Assembly: GCA_963726755.1 (NCBI GenBank) | Contig: CAVSDB010000001.1 | Span: 1,302,001-1,366,000, forward strand | DNA: 64,000 nt | Reading direction: 5' to 3' | From: DATKIY01 sp963726755 | GTDB taxonomy: Bacteria > Actinomycetota > Actinomycetes > JAHEKZ01 | Shown: piece after piece, positions 9,193-18,455 of the stretch | Position numbering within the stretch: position 1 is the stretch's first letter | How the letters are laid out: each line of letters begins with the position of its first letter | The notes under the pieces: model-generated | Seen by the model: only the letters and a program-made list of their open reading frames with translations | The model's database searches: none | What the model was told of the DNA's origin: nothing | Made by a program: the position numbers and the translations under genes

Positions 9193-9684
9193 TCAGTCTG
9201 GGAAGACCTCGCCTGACTTCACCTTGATCGCGATCGCCGCCAACGGCGAAGTGGCAGGACCGGTGATGACTGACCCGTCCGCGACGGAGTACGACGAACC
9301 GTGACACGCACAATGAATCGCGCCGTCGCTGACGCTGCTGACGATGCAACCCGCATGGGTACAGACTGCGGTGAAGGCCTTGAACGTCCCGGCCTCCGGC
9401 TGCGTGATAACAATCTTGTCCGCGCCGTCGATCACCCCACCGTCGACCGGAATGTCGGCAGTCGCTGCGAGCGGCGTCGGCTCTGACTTCGTCGGAGATG
9501 ACCCGGCAGCTGGAGTCGTCTCCTGCGAGCCGCCTCCAGCAGGGGGCGCCGAAGACCCGCCGGCGCCAGAATCCTTGCCGCAGGCCGCTAACACCGCTGC
9601 CACGCCGGTAAGCGCCGCACCTTGCAGCATGACTCGGCGACCAACCGGCGTTGGTGTCTCGTCCAGCGTTGAGTCCTGGTCCAT
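9193..9684 (-). CDS. Tat-exported Rieske [2Fe-2S] lipoprotein, short form
   Basis: This is a second predicted membrane-anchored extracytoplasmic Rieske protein. It has 163 residues with a twin-arginine motif (GRRVMLQG, Arg16-Arg17), a lipobox ending at Cys35 (VLAAC), a Gly/Ser/Pro/Thr-rich linker to about residue 72, and a Rieske domain. Cluster ligands are Cys108 and His110 (CTHAGC) and Cys125 and His128 (CACHGS), with Cys113/Cys127 as the likely disulfide. It differs from its neighbour across uvrC mainly in having a much shorter linker. The gene ends 43 bases before uvrC. The role is unknown; single-domain Rieske lipoproteins of this type are often annotated only as ubiquinol-cytochrome c reductase-like. 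Confidence 0.87.
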   Translation of the reverse strand: MDQDSTLDETPTPVGRRVMLQGAALTGVAAVLAACGKDSGAGGSSAPPAGGGSQETTPAAGSSPTKSEPTPLAATADIPVDGGVIDGADKIVITQPEAGTFKAFTAVCTHAGCIVSSVSDGAIHCACHGSSYSVADGSVITGPATSPLAAIAIKVKSGEVFPD

Positions 9685-9747
9685 GGTGCCTCCGCTTGTC
9701 CGTGCTCACCTGTGTTTGGCCCGGTCGAGTGTGGCGACCGAGAGTGG

Positions 9748-12736
9748 TCACGACCGTGCCACTGCTGCCCGACGAGTCTTCTTGGCGCTACCCCTGCCAT
9801 TTCCCGACTTCTGCGCTGTGAGTAGTGGGCCAAGGAACCGGCCGGTGTGACTCGCCGAGATCGCCGTGATCTGCTCTGGCGTTCCCTCAGCCACGATCTT
9901 GCCACCGCCGGAGCCGCCCTCGGGCCCAAGGTCGACCACCCAGTCGGCTGTTTTGATCACATCGAGGTTGTGTTCGATGACAATCACGGAGTTCCCAGCG
10001 TCCACCAAGCGGCCCAGTACCCCCAGTAATTTGCGGATGTCCTCGAAATGCAGACCCGTTGTCGGTTCGTCGAGGACATACACGGTGCGCCCGGTAGAAC
10101 GCTTCTGCAACTCGGCAGCAAGTTTGACGCGTTGCGCCTCGCCGCCCGACAACGTAGGGGCTGATTGACCCAGCCGGACGTAACCGAGTCCGACGTCGGT
10201 CAAGGTCTGCAAGTGGCGAGCGATGGCTGGAACCGCAGCGAAGAACTCCAAACCCTCTTCGATCGGCATGTCGAGGACTTCGGCGATCGTCTTACCCTTG
10301 AAGTGAACCTCAAGCGTCTCGCGGTTGTACCGGGCTCCGTGACAGACCTCGCACGGGACGTAGACGTCAGGCAGGAAGTTCATCTCGATCTTGATCGTGC
10401 CGTCGCCTGCGCAGGACTCGCAGCGTCCGCCCTTGACGTTGAATGAGAACCTGCCGGGCTGGTAACCGCGCACCTTCGACTCGGGGCTACTCGCGAAGAG
10501 TTTGCGCACATGGTCGAAGACGCCGGTGTACGTGGCTGGGTTGGAGCGCGGAGTCCGGCCGATTGGACTCTGGTCGACGTGCACCACCTTGTCGACGTGT
10601 TCAAGTCCAGTGACTTTGGTGTGGCGACCAGGAACGGTTCGCGCGTTATAGATCGACCGAGCAAGCGACGCGTACAGGATGTCGTTGACCAGGGTGGACT
10701 TGCCCGATCCGCTCACTCCCGTGACCGCGGTGAACACACTGAGCGGGAACGACACCGTGACGTCCTGCAGGTTGTTCTCGCGCGCGCCGTGGACCGTGAG
10801 CTTTCGCTTGGGGTCGATCGGCCGACGAATCGCTGGCGTCTCGATAGCTTCGCGACCCGACAGATACGCACCGGTCAGTGAGTCCGGACTCTCGAGCAGT
10901 TCGGAGAGCGGTCCGGAAACCACGATTTGGCCACCGTGTTCCCCTGCGCCGGGACCGATGTCGACGACCCAGTCAGCGCTGGCGATGGTGTCTTCGTCGT
11001 GCTCGACCACGATGAGGGTGTTCCCTAAGTCACGCAGCCGTACCAACGTTTCGATCAACCGATGGTTGTCACGTTGATGCAGACCGATGCTCGGTTCGTC
11101 GAGGACATACAGCACACCCACCAGGCCAGAACCGATTTGAGTGGCGAGTCGGATGCGCTGTGCCTCGCCGCCAGCCAACGTGCCGGCCGCGCGATCCAAC
11201 GTCAGATAGTGCAGCCCGACGTCGATGAGAAAGCGCAGCCGTTCGTTGACCTCCTTGAGTACGCGTGCGGCGATCTGCTCCTCGCGCGAAGTGAGCTCGA
11301 GTGACCGCAGGAAGTCGGCAGCGTCACCGATCGGAAGGCTCGCCACCTGATCGATTGATCGGTCGCCGATAGTTACCGCTCGCGCGATTGGTTTCAGCCG
11401 CGCCCCCTCACACGTGGCGCAGGGAATTTGTCGCATGTATCCCTCGAAGCGTTCACGCGAGGTATCAGTCTCAGCCTCCGCGTGGCGCCGTTGGACGTAG
11501 GGGATAACGCCCTCAAACGTCGTGTAGTACGACCGAGATCGGCCATAGCGGTTCTTGTACTTAACGTGAACCTGCTCGTCGACGCCCTCAAGGATGGCGC
11601 GACGGACCTTGATGGGGAGCTTGCCGAACGGCTTGTCGATGTCGAAGCCCATCTCATCGGCAAGCGCATAGAGCAGCCGATCGAAGTAGCTCGAGGTATG
11701 CGCACCGGCCCACGGCGTGACAGCGCCATCGGCCAAAGACAACGAAGGATCGGAGACGACGAGTTCTGGGTCGACCTCCATCCGGGTACCCAAGCCATGG
11801 CAGTCCGGGCACGCGCCGTACGGAGAGTTGAACGAGAACGATCGTGGCTCGAGCTCCTCGAAGGACAACCCGTCGTCAGAACAGGCGAGATGCTCGGAGA
11901 ACGTCCGTTCACGCTGCGGGTCGGACTCGGGGAGGTCAACGAAGTCAAGCACCACGATTCCGCCGCCTAGCCCAAGAGCGGTCTCGATCGAGTCGGTGAG
12001 TCGCTGACGGGCGGCTGCCTTGACCGCGAGCCGGTCGACGACCACCTCGATCGTGTGCTTCTTCTGCTTGTTGAGTTTGGGGACTTCGGTCAGCGCGTGG
12101 ACGGTGCCGTCGACGCGCGCACGGGCATAACCCTGCGCTTGCAGTTGCCGGAAGAGGTCAAGGTACTCCCCCTTGCGGCCGCGGATCACCGGCGCCAGAA
12201 CTTGGAACCGAACGCCCTCCCCCAGCGCTAAGAGTTGGTCAACGATCTGTTGCGGAGTCTGCCGGGCGATGGGCTTTCCGCAGACCGGACAGTGTGGGCG
12301 TCCAACGCGTGCGTAGAGCAGGCGCAGGTAGTCGTAGACCTCGGTGATGGTCCCGACAGTCGAACGTGGATTGCGCGATGTGGACTTCTGGTCGATCGAG
12401 ACCGCCGGCGATAGCCCTTCGATGAAGTCGACGTCGGGCTTGTCCATCTGGCCGAGGAACTGTCGGGCGTAGGCGGAAAGACTCTCGACGTAGCGTCGCT
12501 GCCCCTCGGCAAAGATGGTGTCGAATGCCAGGCTCGACTTGCCTGAGCCAGACAACCCGGTGAAAACGATCAGGGCGTTGCGGGGCAGGTCGAGCGAGAT
12601 GTCCTTGAGGTTGTGCTCCCGCGCTCCCCTTACGACGAGGCGATCGGCCTCGAACGCCCGTCCCGGCGGTGTCGCAGGCGAGGCGTTCGACTTAGCCGCG
12701 CGCGCTCGTAGAACGCGTGGTCGACCGACTCGACAC
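9748..12736 (-). CDS. uvrA: Excinuclease ABC subunit A (apparent frameshift near its start)
   Basis: UvrA is the dimeric ABC-type ATPase that recognises DNA damage and loads UvrB. The frame shows the first Walker A (GLSGSGKSS), zinc-binding CPVCGKPI, the ABC signature LAGGEAQRI, a second Walker A (GVSGSGKST), the central CESCAGDG...CEVCHG zinc module and a second signature LSGGEAQRV. The main open frame has no start codon upstream of the first Walker A. A GTG at 12736, preceded at five bases by AGGAG (12742-12746), opens another frame. A one-base shift within the GC-alternating stretch 12695-12708 joins it to ...AKSNASPATPPGRAFEADRLVVRG. The start is therefore reconstructed, and the indel is probably a sequence error. 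Confidence 0.9.
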
Positions 12737-12843
12737 GTGGGCTCCTCACGATGGCGCTGACACTCCCGGCCACCCTAACGACGGCGTCCGACAGTTGCTT
12801 CCCGGCAGGTCCAGACGGATTTCTGGCCGGTAGGGTCGAGGAC

Positions 12844-13552
12844 ATGTCTGCGACCCCGCGTACCGACCGGGCCGCACTCGCGGCGAGCGAGGCCGCGCTG
12901 CTCGCAGCCATCCCGCCGTCCGAAGCCTGGGCGGCCGAGCCGTCCGGACTTCCCGGGCTGGAGCCGTAAGCACGTGGTCGCCCATCTCGCGGGTAACGCC
13001 GAGGGAATGACCAACCTGGCGACCTGGGCGCGAACCGGGACCAAGACGCCGATGTACGCCTCCATGGAAGCGCGCAAAGCCGATATTGAGGCTCGCAGCC
13101 AGTGGAGTCTGGACCAACTGATCGACCTGCTGACTCAGCAGGTGTCGGCCTTCGCCGCTGCGTGTGACGACCTCACCGAGCCGCTTGGGGCTAGTGATCT
13201 CGCCCTCGGTTCTGGGGCGCCAATCCGCGCCTGGGAACTCCCGATGTGCCGTCGGCGCGAAGTGGAGATCCATCGGGTTGATCTGGCCGACGGGTATACC
13301 GCTTCGGACTGGCCCTCCGACTTCACACTTCGGACCATGGATCAGGTGGTGCCGTTCATGCGGACCAAACGGACCCTGCCGGCTGGCTGGCTCATTGCCA
13401 CAGACTCTGGACGCGCTTGGGAAGCGGCCGGCGAAGGGCCGGAGCTATTCGGACCGGAAGCCGACCTGCTTGCTTGGTTGCTCGGTCGACCTCACCAGGG
13501 ACTCACCGTTAAGCCCGATCAACCAGTCCCACCCGCGCCCGCCTGGGTGTGA
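12844..13552 (+). CDS. DinB/mycothiol-dependent maleylpyruvate isomerase-family protein (apparent frameshift)
   Basis: The protein belongs to the MDMPI/DinB-like metalloenzyme family; members use mycothiol or related thiols, but most have no known substrate. From the ATG at 12844 the frame reads ...LLAAIPPSEAWAAEPSGLPG and then stops. The downstream frame continues KHVVAHLAGNAEGM, the expected next family segment. Removing one G from GGG at 12955-12957 restores one protein of about 235 residues. Likely metal ligands are the His of HVVAHLAGN and the Glu and His of EVEIHRVDL. The gene is next to a metallo-beta-lactamase hydrolase between uvrA and uvrB, a neighbourhood common in actinobacteria. 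Confidence 0.8.
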
Positions 13553-13600
13553 CACAACCGTGGCTCTAGCTAACCGTGGCCATAACTCAAAGGAGTGACC

Positions 13601-14251
13601 ATGACGTACACCGGTGACGTTCACGTGGGCGGCCCTGCCGACGTGCGCGAGTTGCCTGAACTCATCATCAGCAAGCTCGCGGTCGGTCCCTACGACAACA
13701 ACTGCTACCTGCTGCGGTGTCGGGCGACCGGAGCCCAGTTGCTGATCGATGCAGCCGCCGAAGAGCAACGACTTCGCGAGCTCATCGGGTCGGGAGGTTT
13801 GCCGAGTCTGGTTACCACTCACCGGCACGCCGATCATTGGCAAGCGTTGAAGGCGATCACCAACCACTACAGCCCACTCAACTACGCACACCCACTCGAT
13901 GCTCCTGAGATCCCCGAAGACACCGACATCCTCGTCGACAACGGCGACATCATCAGTGTCGGCTCTTGCGACCTCAAAGTGATTCACCTGCGGGGTCATA
14001 CACCAGGCAGCATCGCGTTGCTGTACGACGACCCCGAAGGCCCGCCTCACGTATTCACTGGCGACTCGCTCTTCCCCGGTGGCGTCGGGAAGTCCACGCC
14101 CGAGACGTTTCCGCAACTCATAGACGACGTCGAGCAACGTATTTTCGACGAACTCCCCGATGAGACGTGGGTCTATCCGGGCCACGGGAACGACACCACG
14201 CTCGGCGTTGAGCGACCTCACCTCGTCGAGTGGCGCGAACGCGGCTGGTAG
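13601..14251 (+). CDS. Metallo-beta-lactamase-fold hydrolase (glyoxalase II-like)
   Basis: This is a predicted cytosolic metal-dependent hydrolase of the glyoxalase II-like group. It has the motif THRHADHW (HxHxDH, about residues 83-90), then the metal-binding LRGHTPGS, FTGDSLF and a C-terminal YPGHGNDT. The ATG at 13601 is chosen over an in-frame GTG at 13595 because AAGGAG lies at the right distance before the ATG and includes the first base of the GTG. It follows the MDMPI-family gene by 48 bases, suggesting co-transcription and possibly a thiol-related function. The substrate is unknown. Confidence 0.87.
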   Translation: MTYTGDVHVGGPADVRELPELIISKLAVGPYDNNCYLLRCRATGAQLLIDAAAEEQRLRELIGSGGLPSLVTTHRHADHWQALKAITNHYSPLNYAHPLDAPEIPEDTDILVDNGDIISVGSCDLKVIHLRGHTPGSIALLYDDPEGPPHVFTGDSLFPGGVGKSTPETFPQLIDDVEQRIFDELPDETWVYPGHGNDTTLGVERPHLVEWRERGW

Positions 14252-14278
14252 CCACCGCGTCGGACTGTGTCGAAACGC

Positions 14279-15250
14279 TCAAGGTCGACGGCTGGTGTGC
14301 GCGAGCGAAGCAATCGTTGTGACAGCGAGGACACCTACGATGACGCCGAGACTCACGGTGATCGGGATCTCGGGTGCCCACTCAACGGGTTCGCCGTCAT
14401 TGATGAACGGCAACGTGTTGGTGTGCAGCGCCTCGAACACCAACTTCACGCCGATGAAACCGAGGATCACAGCCAGCCCGTAACTAAGAAATACCAGTCG
14501 ATCCAGCAGTCCACCGAGCAGGAAATACAACTGGCGCAGTCCCATGAGGGCGAAGGCGTTCGCAGTGAATACCAAGTACGCCTCTTGGGTCAGTCCAAAG
14601 ATCGCGGGGATGGAGTCGAGGGCGAAGAGTAGATCGGTGGTTCCGATGGCCACCATCACCACGAGCATCGGCGTGAACAACCGACGTCCGTCAATGGTCG
14701 TGCGGAAGTGATTGGCGTCGAACGAATCAGTGGTGGGCAGAGTTCGTTTGACGAGCGCGATGATCCGGTTCTCCCGGTACTCCTCTGACTCCTCTTCGGT
14801 GTGCCTGAACAACTTGACGGCGGTGTACACCAGAAACGCGCCGAACAGGTAGAAGACCCACGAGAACTCCTCGATGGCCGCAGCGCCGATGGCGATGAAA
14901 CCAGCCCGCATCACCAGAGCCAAGATGATGCCGATCAGTAGGACAAACTGCTGGTTCTCTTTCGGAACCCGAAATCTCGTCATGATGATGACGAAGACGA
15001 ACAGGTTGTCGACGGAGAGCGAGTACTCGGTCAACCAGCCTGCAAAGAACTGTCCCGAGATCGAACCGCCATACGTGCCGGCCAGATAGACGCCGAACGC
15101 CACTGCGAGTGAAATGTAAAAGACCGTCCAGAGCGCAGCCTCGCGAGTTGTTACCTCATGCGGGCGTCGTGCCGCTACGACGAAGTCGAACGTGAAGATG
15201 ACAACGATGACCGCGACAGTGGCGACCCAGACCTGGGTGTCGATCTGCAC
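14279..15250 (-). CDS. TerC-family integral membrane protein
   Basis: This is a polytopic membrane protein of the TerC/Alx family; members are linked to metal-ion (often manganese) export or co-translocational metal loading and to tellurite resistance. The 323-residue protein has about eight or nine hydrophobic segments. Conserved acidic motifs lie within the membrane: EYSLSVDNLFVF near residue 75 and TTDLLFALDSIPAIFGL near residue 205. A cytoplasmic loop rich in Glu/Arg separates the two halves. It lies just after uvrB, as in many actinobacteria. I looked for a manganese riboswitch in the 47 bases upstream and found none. Confidence 0.9.
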   Translation of the reverse strand: MQIDTQVWVATVAVIVVIFTFDFVVAARRPHEVTTREAALWTVFYISLAVAFGVYLAGTYGGSISGQFFAGWLTEYSLSVDNLFVFVIIMTRFRVPKENQQFVLLIGIILALVMRAGFIAIGAAAIEEFSWVFYLFGAFLVYTAVKLFRHTEEESEEYRENRIIALVKRTLPTTDSFDANHFRTTIDGRRLFTPMLVVMVAIGTTDLLFALDSIPAIFGLTQEAYLVFTANAFALMGLRQLYFLLGGLLDRLVFLSYGLAVILGFIGVKLVFEALHTNTLPFINDGEPVEWAPEIPITVSLGVIVGVLAVTTIASLAHTSRRP

Positions 15251-15297
15251 GCGATGAGCCCCTCGGAGGTAGACAGGCCAACCAGACTAACCGCAGG

Positions 15298-17409
15298 TCA
15301 GCGGACGCCCGCCTCGTGCATGCTGCGTAGTTCCTTCTTGAGTTCTTGGATCTCATCGCGCAGCCGAGCCGCCAGTTCGAAGTGCAACTCTGCGGCCGCA
15401 GCGCGCATCTGGTCGTCAAGTTGTTGGATCAGATCCGCGAGGTCACGGCTCGGCATCCCCGCCAGACTTCCGGCGTGCGCGCCGACCTCGCCGACCTTCG
15501 ACGACAGCCCAGGAACCGGAGCCTTGCCCCTCGTCTGTTGCCGGCCCGCGCCACCAAGCAGTGATTGGGTATCGGCCGATTCACGCGCAAGCATCTCAGT
15601 GATATCGGCGATTCGCTTGCGCAACGGTGTGGGGTCGATGCCGTGCTCGGTGTTGTACGCGACTTGCTTCTCACGACGTCGATTGGTCTCGTCGATCGCT
15701 TGCGCCATCGACTTGGTGATCGTGTCGGCGTACATGTGGACCTCGCCAGACACGTTGCGCGCGGCGCGGCCGATGGTCTGAATCAGCGACGTCGCTGACC
15801 GGAGAAATCCCTCTTTGTCAGCATCGAGAATGGCCACCAGCGAAACCTCAGGAAGGTCGAGCCCCTCGCGCAGCAAGTTGATGCCGACCAGGACGTCGTA
15901 CTCGCCGCTACGCAACTCACGGAGCAGTTCGACGCGGCGCAACGTGTCGACTTCGGAGTGCAGATACCGCACCCGAATTCCGAGCTCGAGCAAATAGTCG
16001 GTCAGATCCTCCGACATCTTCTTCGTCAGCGTGGTCACGAGGACTCGCTCGTGGCGTTCCGCGCGCTCTCGGATCTCGTGGACCAGATCGTCGATCTGTC
16101 CTTTGGTGGGTTTGACGACCACTTGGGGATCCACCAGCCCGGTCGGTCGAATGAGCTGTTCGACGACCCCACGCGACCGCTTGAGCTCGTACTGGCCCGG
16201 AGTCGCCGACAGATACACGGTCTGGCCGACGCGGTCGACGAACTCCTCAAAGCGCAGCGGTCGGTTGTCAATCGCACTGGGGAGTCGGAAGCCGTGGTCA
16301 ACAAGCGTCCGCTTGCGCGACATGTCGCCCTCGAACATGGCACCGATCTGCGGCACCGAGACGTGGGACTCGTCGATGACCAACAGAAAGTCCTCGGGGA
16401 AGTAGTCCAGCAGACAGTTCGGCGCTGACCCTGCCTCACGGCCATCGATGTGACGCGAGTAGTTCTCGATGCCAGCGCACGATCCGACCTGACGCATCAT
16501 CTCGAGGTCGTACGTCGTGCGCATCCGCAGCCGCTGAGCTTCAAGGAGCTTGCCCTGCTTCTCGAGTTCCGCCAGCCGCTCGGTGAGCTCTTGCTCGACG
16601 CCTGCGATTGCGCTTTCCATCCGCTCTGGTCCTGCGGCGTAGTGGGATGCGGGGAACACGTAGAGCTCTTCATCTTCGGTGAGCACCTCGCCGGTCAGCG
16701 GGTGGAGGGTCGACAACCGCTCGATCTCATCTCCGAAGAACTCGATCCGAACCGCATGCAATTCGTAGACCGGAATGATCTCGACGGTGTCACCACGGAC
16801 GCGGAAGGTGCCACGGGTGAAGGCCAAGTCGTTGCGCGTGTACTGCACGTCGACGAGGTGACGCAGCAGATGCTGACGATCGATGGTGTCACCGACCTTC
16901 AGTTTCACCATCCGATCGACGTACTCCGACGGCGTGCCTAGACCGTAGATGGCCGACACCGTCGCAACCACAACAACATCGCGTCGTGTGAGCAGGCTGT
17001 TGGTCGCTGAATACCGGAGTCGTTCGACCTCGTCGTTGATCGACGAGTCCTTCTCGATGTAGGTGTCGGACTGCGGGATGTACGCCTCGGGTTGGTAGTA
17101 GTCGTAGTACGACACGAAGTACTCGACGGCGTTGTGCGGCATCAACTCACGAAACTCGTTGGCGAGCTGAGCCGCCAACGTCTTGTTTGGAGCCATGACC
17201 AGAGTCGGTCGCTGAAGCTCCTCGACGAGCCAGGCGGTTGTCGCGGACTTGCCGGTGCCGGTCGCACCCAGCAGTACGACGTCCTGCTCCCCCGCCCGCA
17301 GCCGCTCGGCAAGTTCTGCGATAGCGGTTGGCTGATCCCCGCTCGGCTCAAACTCAGCCTCGACCTTGAACGGTGAGACGACGCGGGAGATCTGGTCTGC
17401 TGGACGCAC
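15298..17409 (-). CDS. uvrB: Excinuclease ABC subunit B
   Basis: UvrB is the helicase-like damage-verification subunit of nucleotide excision repair. The 703-residue protein carries Walker A GATGTGKS (residues 48-55) and the beta-hairpin region YYDYYQPEAYIPQSDTYIEK that clamps DNA. Helicase motifs include DESHV, a C-terminal helicase domain (INLLREGLDLPEVSLV, QTIGRAARN), and a final UVR motif (ELHFELAARLRDEIQELKK). Length and motifs are complete. It starts at a GTG and lies 32 bases after coaE. No LexA-type box is visible in the short gap upstream. Confidence 0.97.
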   Translation of the reverse strand: MRPADQISRVVSPFKVEAEFEPSGDQPTAIAELAERLRAGEQDVVLLGATGTGKSATTAWLVEELQRPTLVMAPNKTLAAQLANEFRELMPHNAVEYFVSYYDYYQPEAYIPQSDTYIEKDSSINDEVERLRYSATNSLLTRRDVVVVATVSAIYGLGTPSEYVDRMVKLKVGDTIDRQHLLRHLVDVQYTRNDLAFTRGTFRVRGDTVEIIPVYELHAVRIEFFGDEIERLSTLHPLTGEVLTEDEELYVFPASHYAAGPERMESAIAGVEQELTERLAELEKQGKLLEAQRLRMRTTYDLEMMRQVGSCAGIENYSRHIDGREAGSAPNCLLDYFPEDFLLVIDESHVSVPQIGAMFEGDMSRKRTLVDHGFRLPSAIDNRPLRFEEFVDRVGQTVYLSATPGQYELKRSRGVVEQLIRPTGLVDPQVVVKPTKGQIDDLVHEIRERAERHERVLVTTLTKKMSEDLTDYLLELGIRVRYLHSEVDTLRRVELLRELRSGEYDVLVGINLLREGLDLPEVSLVAILDADKEGFLRSATSLIQTIGRAARNVSGEVHMYADTITKSMAQAIDETNRRREKQVAYNTEHGIDPTPLRKRIADITEMLARESADTQSLLGGAGRQQTRGKAPVPGLSSKVGEVGAHAGSLAGMPSRDLADLIQQLDDQMRAAAAELHFELAARLRDEIQELKKELRSMHEAGVR

Positions 17410-17441
17410 GTCCCCACGCTAACCGCTGGCTCCGACAACCC

Positions 17442-18035
17442 CTACCTGAGCTTCAGAAGTGACGGCCAAAGCCGATCCACACTCTCCTCAAGTGCGGCCC
17501 TTGTGTCGTTGTTGTTGATCACAAAGTCAGCGACCGACAGACGGTCGGCTCGAGATGCCTGCGCCGCCATTCGGCTCCGTACCTGATCTGGGGATAATCC
17601 ACGGGCAACCAATCGGGCGAGGCGCACTCCATCGTCGGCGTCGACGACGACCACCGCGGACCACTGGCCGCTCCCGCGGTCCAACTCCACAAGGAGGGGG
17701 ACTTCATAGACCAAGACCGCTCCAGCGGGTGCCTGCCGGAATCGCTCCTCTGCCGCGATCGCGACGAGCGGATGAACGATTGCCTCGAGCGAGGTCCGGA
17801 GCTCAGCATCGCCAAAGACTCGGTCTGCCAATGCTGCCCGGTCAAGGAGACCATCGGCCCCGACAACTCCCGGACCGAAGGCATCGACGACCGATGCGTA
17901 GCCCGGAGTCCCAGGATCCACCACATCGCGGGCTAGTTGGTCGGCATCGACCACGAAGGCACCGTGCTGTCTGAGTATCGAGGCGACCTCGCTCTTGCCA
18001 GCACCGATTCCACCGGTTAGCGCAATCGGTCGCAT
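17442..18035 (-). CDS. coaE: Dephospho-CoA kinase
   Basis: CoaE phosphorylates the 3'-hydroxyl of dephospho-CoA, the last step of coenzyme A synthesis. The 197-residue protein begins with the P-loop GGIGAGKS (residues 8-15), followed by the substrate motif DADQLARDVV, HPLV (about residues 95-98) and the LID-region arginines (MAAQASRADR). It lacks the extra C-terminal domain found fused in some actinobacteria. The gene precedes uvrB, the standard actinobacterial neighbourhood, and is divergent from a small uncharacterised gene. Confidence 0.95.
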   Translation of the reverse strand: MRPIALTGGIGAGKSEVASILRQHGAFVVDADQLARDVVDPGTPGYASVVDAFGPGVVGADGLLDRAALADRVFGDAELRTSLEAIVHPLVAIAAEERFRQAPAGAVLVYEVPLLVELDRGSGQWSAVVVVDADDGVRLARLVARGLSPDQVRSRMAAQASRADRLSVADFVINNNDTRAALEESVDRLWPSLLKLR

Positions 18036-18085
18036 GTGGCCAGTGTGTCAGGACATCGGGACCAGGGTGACGTAACGTTTCCGTC

Positions 18086-18442
18086 GTGACTCAGCCGTCG
18101 CTAGAGGTTCCCGGAGGGTCATACGATGACCTTCCGGAAATCGACGTGGCCACGACTTTGACAGTCCCCATTCGGCTTCCGGGACCGTTTAAGGACCCCC
18201 GCTCTCCCCTTGTCCGTGCTCCTCAGCCAGCCAGCCATGTGGGGCGTCACCGCAGCGGACGGACGACCAACCTCAATCGAGGTCCTGCTCGCCACAGGCT
18301 CAACTCCGCTGCGCCCAGGGCGGCAATGGTGGCATCCCCTCGTTCGCTGGATGCCGTTCTCAAAGTTGGCTTGTCGGCGGCGTCGCTCGTCTTGGCTGCC
18401 ACTGCCGTTGGACTTCTACTGATCACCTGGCTAGTGCGCTAG
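18086..18442 (+). CDS. Hypothetical small protein with C-terminal membrane segment
   Basis: I do not recognise this 118-residue frame. The N-terminal half is acidic then Pro/Arg-rich without repeats. Residues 93-117 form one strong hydrophobic segment (VGLSAASLVLAATAVGLLLITWLVR less its ends), so it would be a C-terminally anchored membrane protein. It lies alone in the gap between divergent coaE and a convergent glycosyltransferase, with only 13 bases to the latter's stop. Composition in the middle is atypical, so it may be a frameshifted or spurious frame. No function is proposed. Confidence 0.4.
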   Translation: MTQPSLEVPGGSYDDLPEIDVATTLTVPIRLPGPFKDPRSPLVRAPQPASHVGRHRSGRTTNLNRGPARHRLNSAAPRAAMVASPRSLDAVLKVGLSAASLVLAATAVGLLLITWLVR

Positions 18443-18455
18443 GTCGCGCCAGCCG

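Noticed and set aside
15251..15297. A manganese (yybP-ykoY) riboswitch before terC
   Set aside because: The gap to uvrB is only 47 bases and contains none of the aptamer's conserved loops.
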